Origin: Closterium sp. Naga37s-1
Taxonomy: Eukaryota > Streptophyta > Zygnematophyceae > Desmidiales > Closteriaceae
DNA: 64,000 nt
NCBI GenBank assembly: GCA_947471745.1
Contig: CANJKZ010001148.1
Coordinates: 1,065,001 to 1,129,000 of the forward strand
Direction of reading: 5' to 3'
In this document: piece by piece, positions 1 through 10,000 of the stretch
How the letters are laid out: every line of letters begins with the position of its first letter
How positions within the stretch are numbered: the first letter of the stretch is position 1
Translations under genes and position numbers: made by a program
Notes under the pieces: generated by a model
Told to the model about the DNA's origin: nothing
The model's input: only the letters and a program-made list of their open reading frames with translations
Database searches by the model: none

Positions 1-1388
1 AGGAAGTACCGCTCGTGGCCCTGTCCACGGACGCGGGCTGGGCCCCACACGTCCAGGTGGAGAGTCTGCAAGGGAGCCTCTGTGGGAGGGAACGAGGAGG
101 AGTGAGGAGCGGCGCGCTGCCGCCCCACGACACAGGGAAGACAGGGAGGAGCAGGCGAGGGTGGTAGAGGAGGCAGAGTCTCTGGAAGTCCAGAGACAAG
201 GAAACGGCGGTGCATGCTACGAAGGCGCTGCACCGAGGGGTGACCAAGGCGGTGGTGCCAAAGGAGGGTCTGGTGCGACAGAGCGCGACACGAGCAGGGG
301 GCTGCTAGCTGACCTGACGCAAACGCAGACGCAGATGCAGCTACCTGAGGGGACACAGTGGTGAGTGTGTACAGACACGAGCCAGGCTCTCGGGTGAACG
401 TGGCCAGGTGCCGACCAGTACGGGAGCACGTACAGTGTGTCACACGCTGACCTCCAGGGGTGAACTGGTCAACCCACACATCCTGTAAGTCAGCTCCACT
501 CACCAAGTTCGTAGAGAACGAGGGGAGGTGAAGACCTGACAGGGAGCCAGACGGGACCGCCGGACACGGCAGGACCGTGGAGGAGTGCGCAAGGACTGGA
601 CCCCCAGAGGGGTCTGCCAGGGAGACTGCAACCGGCCGACGGAGCGGCGTGAGTGTGGTGCTGTCGCGAAAGAAGGAGCGGGAAGCACCTGAGTCAAGTG
701 TGAAGGTGTACACGGCCTCAGCAGGCGCAGTACAAGAGAGAGCAGACTCACCAGCACCTGGAGCAGCAGCCTCATCAGTACCTAGAGCAGGAGACGCACT
801 AGCACCTAGAGCAGCAGCCTCACCAGCACCTAGCGCAGGAGACGCACTAGCACCTAGAGCAGCAGCCTCACCAGCACCTAGGGCAGCAGGCTCTATACCG
901 GGGTCAGGCGGTACGCACAGGGAACAGGCACGGTCATCACTAGTAGGCAATGCATACATGGCAGTGAGAATATCATCATAGTCAAGAGCAAAGATATCTA
1001 CCCTCTGCCCAAGCAGCTCCAGCCAGGTGGGGAGCTCAGCCTCGTCGCCAAACTCGGTACGGCAGGCGTCGCTCAGACGGGCGAAGCAGCGGGACTGGGT
1101 GTGACCAATCCCGCAAGCCTGACCAGCCCGAGCACCTGTGCGAAGGACGTACGGGCAGCGAACGGTACTCCGAGACCCTCGACTCTGAGCGTACCACTCG
1201 TGAAGCTGCCGGGACGTAAGTGTCTCGCGCGGACGCCGCTGCAGCTGCAGCTGGCCACTGCCAGACGCTCCCGACCGACCAGCTCCAGGGCGACAGCCAC
1301 GATGGCTACCGCCACAACCCCAACTAGCGTACCACTCACGAAGCTGTTGAGGCGTGAGAGACTCGCGCGGACGTTACTGGAGCTGCAT
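1..1388 (-). pseudogene. Copia element A, partial Gag-Pol (5' part)
   Basis: Minus-strand Ty1/copia polyprotein that runs off the left edge of the window. Reading begins at an ATG at 1386-1388 but meets a stop four codons later (MQLQ then TAA). The same frame then reads SLTPQQLREWYAS, a second QLHEWYAQSRG, a Cys/His knuckle (C-x13-C-x3-H-x4-C), the VPPDPGI segment and the aspartic protease motif LDSGASRSFFRD. Near the left edge it reaches the integrase start LDVWGP. The N-terminal half of Gag present in elements B, D and E is absent. Element C shows the same deletion. I read it as a member of a Gag-deleted copia subfamily. The early stop could be bypassed by a downstream start, so pseudogene status is likely but not certain. 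Confidence 0.75.
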
Positions 1389-2184
1389 CTGGCCACCGCC
1401 AGTAGCAACAGTAGCAATAGTATCAGCAGCAGCTCGGGCAGGGCAGGCGCGGCAGGGGCGGCAGGCAGGCAGGCAGGTAGACAGGCAGGCAGAGGGCGCG
1501 GCAGTGCGCGAACAAGGCAGGTGCTCACCAGTGGCGGGCAGGGCCGGCGCTCGGCGGGCGGCGGCAGGGTAGGCGCATGACGGCGGCAATAGCGGGGCCG
1601 TAGCAGCGGCTGCAGAGTAGGGCCGCGACAGCTGCAGGGCGGGGCCGCGTCAGGGGCAGGTCGGGGCCGCGGCAGCTGCAGGGCGGGGCCGTGTCAGCGG
1701 CAGGTCGGGGCCGTGGCAGCGTCCGGGCGGGGACGCGTCGGCGGCAGGGTGCGGCCGCGTCAGAAGCAGGACGACGGCAGGGCGCGCGAGGACGGCAGCC
1801 GCGGCGCGCAGGGCTGCAGCGCGACGCGCGGGCGGCAGCCGCGACGCGCGGGGCTGCAGCGCGACGCGCGGGCAGTGGTCGCGACGCGCGGGGCTGCAGC
1901 GCGACGCGCGGGCAGCGGGCGCGGCGCGCGGGGCTGCAGCACGACGCGCAGGCAGCGGTCGCGACGCGCGGGGCTGCAGCGAGCCGCGCGCGGGCTGCCG
2001 AGGCGCGACTCGGGCAGCGTGGGCGACGCGTGGGGCAAAAATCAAGCCGCGCGCAGGAATTAGGACTGCGCGCTCTAAGCAGCAGCAGACCGCGCAGTCA
2101 GCAGACAGTAGGCAGCAGGCAGACGGCGCGCGCAGCGCAGCACGTCACAGGCACAGTCACAGTCACAGTCGTGGGGTAGCGGTA
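1389..2184 (-). repeat. GC-rich tandem-repeat leader of copia A
   Basis: Untranslated leader between the primer-binding region and the shortened ORF. From about 1790 to 2000 it carries roughly 40-bp repeats built from GCGACGCGCGGGC and GGGGCTGCAGC. An A-rich run (about 2195-2219) follows on the plus strand. No Gag coding is visible here. Confidence 0.7.
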
Positions 2185-2249
2185 GGTGGGCCCGAAAAAA
2201 AAAAAAAAAAAAAAAAAAACGGTCCTACGGACCTACTGCTCTGAAACCA
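2185..2249 (-). promoter_or_regulatory. Copia A primer-binding site and adjacent hairpin
   Basis: Read on the minus strand, the LTR end is followed at once by TGGTTTCAGAGC (2238-2249). It differs at one base from TGGTATCAGAGC, the complement of the 3' end of plant initiator-Met tRNA. Four bases later comes a perfect 5-bp stem, GGTCC-GTA-GGACC (2221-2233), and then the GGGCCCACC box (2185-2193). Elements B-E show the same layout. Confidence 0.75.
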
Positions 2250-2383
2250 TGTCAGAATCTAGTAGCAGGAATGAATGAACTATGAAAGAGGTGGGTACAA
2301 GTATGAAACCCTAAAAAGGGCTGTACCCCATATTGGCTACCCCACTACAGCCTACACATGTATAACAAGCATATGCTTTGACA
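2250..2383 (-). mobile_element. 5' LTR of copia A
   Basis: 134-bp LTR, TGTCA...TGACA, followed on the minus strand by the primer-binding site. It shares blocks such as the GTACAAGTA and CTACAGCCTACA segments with the LTRs of C, D and E but is clearly diverged from them. The partner LTR lies beyond the left edge, so no target duplication can be checked. Confidence 0.85.
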
Positions 2384-2688
2384 GGAAGGGATGGCGAAGT
2401 CGAAAGCCAAAGTGTGGTGAACTGTGAGGAAGAGGGCCGTTAACACTGCAGAAAAAGGAAACGAAACAGGAAACGAAACACTTACCTGCAGACCACGCTG
2501 GCGTCGAGTGAAGAAGGGAGGCGAACGCTTTGAGACTGCCCGGACGAGGTTGGTTATAAGCTTTTGTGAAGACGAAACAGAGGGAGATGGGGAACTCGAA
2601 ACAAACAAAGGAAAAAATAGGAGCAGTAGCAGGAGGAAAGGTGGAGAAAAACCGCCGAAAAACAGGCTAGGAGAGATGACGAACCTAC

Positions 2689-2782
2689 CTGCAGTAAACG
2701 CTATGTCGAGTAGGAGGAACCAGACTAGGAAGCTGAAGGTTTGACTAGCGCTACTAACGAGAGTAAGGAAGGCTCGGGCCAT
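2689..2782 (-). CDS. Possible first exon of a secreted or membrane protein
   Basis: Minus-strand ATG at 2780-2782 opens MARAFLTLVSSASQ, then a hydrophobic stretch (FSFLVWFLLLDIAFTA) that looks like a signal peptide or membrane anchor, ending at a donor CTGCAG|GTAGGT. The open frame continues to 2345, but its composition past the donor is intron-like. A second donor-like CTGCAG|GTAAGT lies near 2490. The copia A LTR begins 305 bp downstream, so any gene here was probably interrupted by that insertion. I do not recognise the product; this could be a chance ORF. Confidence 0.25.
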
Positions 2783-4023
2783 CGCGGCAGGCTATCAGGG
2801 AGTCGATCCCCCTAGTCTCTCTGGTTGACGGGACAGAAAGGTTTCGGCCTGGGATCTGTCACTACAGAACGAATGGACTTGGAAGTGACGGAGCCTAGAA
2901 AGTGTGTGGCAATGAGGATGCGGATGCTGCGTAATGAGCTAATGTCGTGTCAATTTGAGATTTATTTCAGGGCCCAGTTCGGCAGCCACGGAAGAAAGAC
3001 GGAATAAAAATTTCTGGCTTCTTCTATGAAGCTTCCAATCGCATTATCGAGGGCTCTACAGTGCGGGTTGTAGGGTAAAATCTTCGGAAATCGAGGCGCA
3101 GGTGTTTTACAGCAGCGACGCGTACACCATCAAAAATTGATTCTGCGCCGTCTTCTGTCCTTATTCTCCCCCCCCTGGCGGAAAGCTTCCGCCCTAGTGA
3201 GACGGAAGAAGAAAGTGATTCTTTGGAAACAGAAGAATCAACTTTTTTGATTCCACAAGAATCACTGTTCACGGGACAACATTGCACCCTATGAAATAAA
3301 GGGTTACTGCACAAAAGAATCCTACTCGAGGGCAAATGTGCATGGGATTTTTTTTTGGGCGATAATTTTCGCTTTGCTACAGTGCTCTGGGACATTCGAA
3401 TGTGAGGGCAAATGTGCCTCGACCTGCGGCATTTTTTCCTATCTCCCCCCTCCAACCTGCGCCGGCTCCCCCATGGCGCAGGTTGTCCGTGGTGCGGTCA
3501 AACCAGGGTCAAAATTCGTTGACCCTGGGTTGACGCACGCCTCACCTTCTCCTCATCTTCCTAACATTTTTCTTCCCCCTGGCTGCCGAACTGGGCCCAG
3601 AAATGCAAGACATGAATCTCTGTCTCGAAATTGTCTCGAAATTCTGTCACGATGGGATGATAGGGTGGTGTCCGCGTGTGGGCAGTGGATTGCACTTTGC
3701 GGGAGAGGTAACCCGAGTTGCTATTTTGGCTGACGAATCCCAGAGGCACTTTGTTCGCCCTAACACTTGCGAAAACCGTCACGGGTAAACTCGGTTTCGA
3801 AGACCGTGGTTACCGGCTTCGAATTGCGGAACCCTTGGGTTGTCGCCTCGCCATTCATGCTGGAGGTCATTCATGATTTAACTACGCGTCATAAGCTGAA
3901 GGTTTTGCAGAGGAGCTGAGTCATGCAAAAGAATGGCAAGTGAACATGCTACTCCTAAGAAACAAACAAAACCCTGTACAAACAAACGGCACCCATCCAG
4001 CTCCTCCAACCTATAATCCTGTT
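2783..4023. other. Intergenic region, no supported gene
   Basis: About 1.2 kb of lower-GC DNA between the putative exon and the 3' end of the DTW gene. It has short ORFs in several frames without recognisable motifs, and a loose repeat of a GAGGGCAAATGTGC segment (about 3330 and 3402). I see no RNA gene. Confidence 0.5.
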
Positions 4024-7000
4024 TCAAAATGGTCTTGCATTTCGGCCCAAGCCAAGCCTCAGACCGGGTCTCCCGGACCTCCTCCTTCGGTCCGTGAGAG
4101 CGTCAAGCAGACACAGCAACGCATTGTCGATGGCATCTGCTGCTTTTGATAACTGCTCCTTATCCATCTCCTCCCTTTCGCTGAGCTCACGCAAAAGGCT
4201 CGATGCGGCTGCTGCTGTGCACGTCTTGTCTTCTGCTGGTTGAGGCCTGGTATGCGATTCAAGGAGATGGGGTGGTGCAGTGAGCAAGAACATGCTATTT
4301 TCAGTGATAACAGAACAACACGTATTTCAACGAATCACATATCTATACCCAAACCTCCAGTGCGGATGTTAAAGTGCGAAAACATGCAGAGGAGCAGAAC
4401 TGGGAGTAAATGAAGGTACACTATTTTTTCATAGCAAGTAATACCTGAAAGCAATGGAGAATTACCTGAACGCAACCAAGAATCACCTGAAGGCAAACAG
4501 AAATCACCTGAAAGCGAGCGGCATCACCTGAAGGCAAGCGGGCATCACCTGAGTTCATGCACGGCCAATGGCTGTGGCGGTTGCAAGGACAGGAAAGGCA
4601 AGTTCTTTTGAGATGTCTCAAAAGAAGAGAATCACCTGAGACCGTGCATGACTGATGGCTGTGGCGGTTGCAACGACAGGAACGGCAAGTCCCTCCCATC
4701 CCATGCTCTGTGTGCTGCTTCCTGCTCAGAAAACAAAACCGTCAAAGCGAGATGCAATCACTTCAAGCCTTTTCGTGACGTACACATGCGAAAACCTTCT
4801 AAAGAGCATGTCAGTCACATGCACTCTATGAGAACAGGTCATAAAAAAAACACACGCACATGGAACAAAAGAAAGGCCACATAATAGCACTGGCAAAATA
4901 GGCATGCATCTCACCTTGAGCCGCGCAGTCATGGCCTTGGAGTTGCTCCACGTGCCGTCGATGAGAATGAAGTGAAGCAGCCCCCCTGCACACCCCTTTT
5001 CCACAGCACCACATATGCCACGCACCTTGAGTCTGGCAGTCATGGCCTTGGAGTTACTCCACGTGCCATCAATCAGAATGAAGTGAAGCAGCCCCCCTGC
5101 ACACCCCTTTTCCACAGCACTTGCAACTCTAAACGCTGCCAGCACCACATACGCCACGCACCTTGAGTCTGGCAGTCATGGCCTTGGAGTTGCTCCACGT
5201 GCACTCAAGTAAAGTGTACAAAAACACCCTCTGGGTCCTTCACGAAAAGCCCTTCACTTCAATCCCTGGCCTTCACACAAATCTCACCTTGAGCTGCGCG
5301 GTCATGGCCTTGGAGTTGCTCCACGTGCCGCCCAACACACTCAACCTCCTCTCCAACCCCATTCTGCCCCCCTCCCCCCCTCCCCCGACTTCCCCTGCTT
5401 CCACAGCACTTGCAACTCTAAACGAGGCCAGCACCACATACGCCACGCACCTTAAGCCGGGCAGTAATGGCCTTGGAGTTACTCCATGTGCTGTCAATCA
5501 GAATGAAGAGAAGGGGTGGAAACGCAGATGATGATGATGCATGCATGTGGTGCAGTGCCGGTCGCTACACACGACACCCACCTTGAGTCTGGCAGTCATG
5601 GCCTTGGAGTTACTCCATGTGCCGTCGATCAGAATGAAGTGAAGCGGTGATGACACCGACGGTGACGACGCACGCATGCATGTGGTGCAGTGCCGGTCGC
5701 TGCACACGACACCACGCACCTTGAGTCTGGCAGTCATGGCCTTGGAGTTGCTCCACGTGCCGTCAATGAGAATGAAGTGAAGCGGAGAAGATGAAGATGA
5801 ATGCAACAGCGATGCAGGCATTGCAGTGCATGTCCCCGGTGGCACTGCTTCCAATGCACTCACCTTGAGTCGTGCTGTCATGGCCTTGGAGTTGCTCCAC
5901 GTGCCGTCAATCAGAATGAAGTGAAGCGGAGGAGATGAAGATGAAGCTGGAGGCGCTGTGGTGTCTGCTACCGCTGCTCCCAATGCCACACCCCCATTGC
6001 CTGCTACCTCCCCTGCTGCCTCTGATGCCTCTGGTGCTGCTGCTGCTGCTACTGGTTCTGCTGCCTCTGCTGCTGCTGCCCCCAAATCAGCAGCAGCACT
6101 ACTAGTGCCATCAGCAGCAGTGGTGGTGCATTGGTGAGACTCAATGTGTCTCTGCTTCTTACACGCTGGGGAGGACGAGGAGGAGGAGGAGAAGGAGGAG
6201 GGGAGGTGCATGGATGACACGGTATCAGGGGGAGGAGAGGAGGCGGGGTACACACACCACACGGACTCAGGACCTGGTGGGGGATGGTGTGGTGTGTGGG
6301 AGACAGAAATGGATGGTGTTGCATGTTAGGGACCTGATGAGTAGACCTGTTGTCCAAGTGATATTGGTATCAGGGGTGGGTAGGAGAGGAGGCGGGGTAC
6401 ACACACCACACGGCCTGGTGGGGGGAGGGGGGAGATGAACAGGGTAGTGTAGGGTTTCAGCTCATCCCACATGCACTCCTCGTGTGCGTTGATGCCACAC
6501 ACACACAGCCGAGCACTCTCGTCCCCCACCACCTGCCACAGCAGCCGGGGTCACTAATTTCCCGCCCCTCACCTGTTCCAAGGCCCTCCTCCAAACCCCT
6601 GCATCAGACCATCACACTCACCTGCTCGCTGCAGTTCAGCCAACATGCACTCCTCATGAGAGTTGATGCCAAACACACACAGCCGAGCACTCTCTTTCTC
6701 GCCCCCAGCACCTGCCACCCCAAGCACACACAGCTGAGCCAAGCTCACCTGCTTGCTTCAGTTCATCCCACATGCGCTCCTCATGAGCGTTGATGCCAAA
6801 CACACACAGCCGGGCACTCTCTTTCTCTCCCCCCAGCACCTGCCACCTCATGCACATGCAGCCGAACTGAGCTAGCACGGTGACGCCCACAACCCCCCTC
6901 ACACAAAGCAGCCATCTCATCTCACCTGCTTGCTTCAGCTCATCCCACATTCGCTCCTCATGTGCGTTGATGCCAAACACACACAGCCGCGCACTCTCGC

Positions 7001-10000
7001 CACCCAGCACCTGCCACAGCAGCTTGCCCGTGTTGTTGCGGCGCAGAAAGTCCTGAGAGCATGGGAGGAGGGGTGGGTGACGAGAAAGGAGGAAGCAGTG
7101 CAGTATGGTTGAATGGGAAAAAGGGGTGTGGCGCACCCAGCACCTGCCTGCCACAACAGCTTGCCCGTGTTGTTGCGGCGCAGTTAGTCCTGTGAGCATG
7201 GGGTTATAGAGGGGTGTGCAAACAGTGCGGTTGTGTGGGATACAGGGGTGTGGCGCACCCACCACCTGCCTGCCACAGCAGCTTGCCCGTGTTGTTGCGG
7301 CGCAGTTAGTCCTGAAGGTGCGAGGAGGAGAGGAATGGGGGGCGGGAAGGGAGTCAAAGAAAGATGAGCAAGGAGGGATAGTGGGGTGCTCACCCCCAGC
7401 ACCTGCCACAGCAGCTTGCCCGTGTTGTTGCGACGCAGAATGTCCTGCAGGTTTGAGACAGGGGGAGTGAAACATAGAAGAGGGAGACCGGAAGGGAGGG
7501 ATGCGAGGGTGGAATTAGTGAGGGAGTAAGCATGAGGAGCAAAGAGGGAATAGTGGGGTGCTCACCCCTCCCCACCTGCCACAGCAGCTTGCCCAGAAAC
7601 ATCGCCCAACATCACCTTAGGGTGCGTGTATCGCCAAACAACACCTTAGGGTGCGTGTATCGCCAAACAACACCTTAGGGTGCGTGTATCGCCAAACAAC
7701 ACCTTAGGGTGCGTGTATCGCCAAACAACACCTTAGGGTGCGTGTATCGCCAAACATCACCTTAGGGTGCGTGTATCGCCAAACAACACCTTAGGGTGCG
7801 TGTATCGCCAAACATCACCTTAGGGTGCGTGTATCGCCAAACAACACCTTAGGGTGCGTGTATCGCCAAACAACACCTTATGGTGCGTGTATCGCCAAAC
7901 ATCACCTTAGGGTGCGTGTATCGCCAAACAACTCCTTAGGGTGCGTGTATCGCCAAACAACACCTTAGGGTGCGTGTATCGCCAAACAACACCTTAGGGT
8001 GCGTGTATCGCCAAACATCACCTTAGGGTGCGTGTATCGCCAAACAACACCTTAGGGTGCGTGTATCGCCAAACAACACCTTAGGGTGCGTGTATCGCCA
8101 AACAACACCTTAGGGTGCGTGTATCGCCAAACAACACCTTAGGGTGCGTGTATCGCCAAACAACACCTTAGGGTGCGTGTATCGCCAAACAACACAGGAC
8201 TTTCTGTGTTGCGCCACAGAAAGTCCTGCAGGTGCGAGACAGAGGGAGTGAGGTGCCACAAACATCGCCAAACAATACACGCCTTTGAATCTGACTATAA
8301 CGAGTACATGGGGGGCTTGGAGGGGAAGGGGGCTCTACTCACCTTGGGGTGCATGTAAAACCAGATGACCACGTCGCTCAGCAACAATACGCAAGGCTTT
8401 GAATCTGACTATAACGAGTACAGGAAGGGGGGGAACTCTGCTCACCTTGGGGTGCATGTAAAGCCAGATGACCACGTTGCTCAGCAGGGAGGGGTTGGGC
8501 GAGACCTCGTCACACGTGCAGTCCCCTCGTGGTAACCAGCACTGCCGGGAGCAGGGTGGTTTGGTGGGGGGAAGAGGGAGATGAGGAAGAGTCTCAGGGT
8601 AAGAGGCTGGGTTGTAAGCCTCGTCACACGTGCAGTCCCGTCGTGGTAACCAGCACTGCCGCCACGGAGGGAGGGGTGGATAAAAAAGAACGGTGCCGGT
8701 CGGTGCAATCCATAAGACACCTCATGGGCTGGAACCGGACTGGGGGACGAATGGGCACCTTGTGGCATGTGTGGTGCGGTTCACCTGTGGTAGTTTTTCA
8801 GTCGACTAAAAAATCAAAGTTGGAACTTGATAAAGGCTGGGTTTTGAGTCGACTCAAAAGTCAAATCACAGTTGGAACTTGATAAAGGTTGGGTTTCGAG
8901 ACGTCTCAAAACCCAGCTTTTATCACTGGGGAGGAAGGAACTGGGCACCTTGTGGCATGTGCGGAGCAGTTCACCTGTGGTTGGTAGTTTTTGAGTCGAT
9001 ACAGTTGGAACTGGAAGAGGGGGTAGGGTGACACATTGTGACATGACATGTGCGGTGCGATTCACCCGTCATAATCAGCACTGCCAGGAGGGAGGATGGC
9101 GGGTGGAGTCTGAAAACGACACCTGATGGGTTGTGAGGGGTTGGGCTGGGCGACACCTCTTAACAGGCGTGCAAACAGCTCTCCCCCGTCTGCCCATGAG
9201 ACGGCAACTGCAGCATACACCACACCACACCACAGCACACCCACCCACCTCTCTGCACGCACCGTCATAACAAGTTTGTTTTGAGACGACTCAAAACACA
9301 CTCGTTCATCACGTGCCCACCTCTCTGCACGCCCACATTTATACGCGGTGATGAGCTTCACCCCGCTAAGGAGCAAAGGCATAGGGACGTCTGAGTGAGT
9401 CGCCACACATTACCGTACCGAACCTTCTCGCACCGCACAGCACACCCCCCCAACCCATCCACACCCACTCACCTCTCTGCACGCCCCTCTATACGCTGTG
9501 ATGAGCTTCACAACCATCTGCCGAGCAGCAAAGGCACGCAAAAAACCCTCCCCGCCCGCCATGGGCTGTGTTTACTGCAACATACACCACACCACACCAC
9601 ACCGCACCGCACCCAACCACACCACACCAACTCACCTGTCTGCACGCCCCTCTATAAGCAGTAATCAGCTTCACCGCCATCTGCCGAGCAGCAAAGGCGC
9701 GCAAGCAGCCCTCCCCGTCCGCCCGCTTCCTCTCGCGGCTCAGGTAAGCCACGCGGAACCACGCCTCTAAGGCCTCCGCTCCTGGGCTCTGTAGTGGAGG
9801 GGTGGAGGTGGAAGGAAATTGGGAAGTTGAATAAGGAGAGGGATGGTGGTGAGAGGTAAGGAGCGCCCTCTACCATGAGAGGTAAGGAGCGCCCTCTACC
9901 ATGAGAGGTAAGGAGCGCCCTCTACCATGAGAGGTAAGGAGCGCCCTCTACCATGAGAGGTAAGGAGCGCCCTCTACCATGAGAGGTAAGGAGCGCCCTC

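Noticed and set aside
1691..2179. Overlapping plus-strand ORFs rich in Arg/Ala across the copia leaders
   Set aside because: They are shadows of GC-rich tandem repeats on the strand opposite the element; no conserved motif.
3024..3455. 143-aa minus-strand ORF upstream of the DTW gene
   Set aside because: No motif, composition like surrounding intergenic DNA, no supporting splice or start context.
7600..8195. CRISPR-like or telomere-like array (29-bp repeats containing TTAGGG)
   Set aside because: Units are contiguous with no unique spacers, sit in a spliced gene, and derive from an exon edge; TTAGGG is only part of a longer unit.
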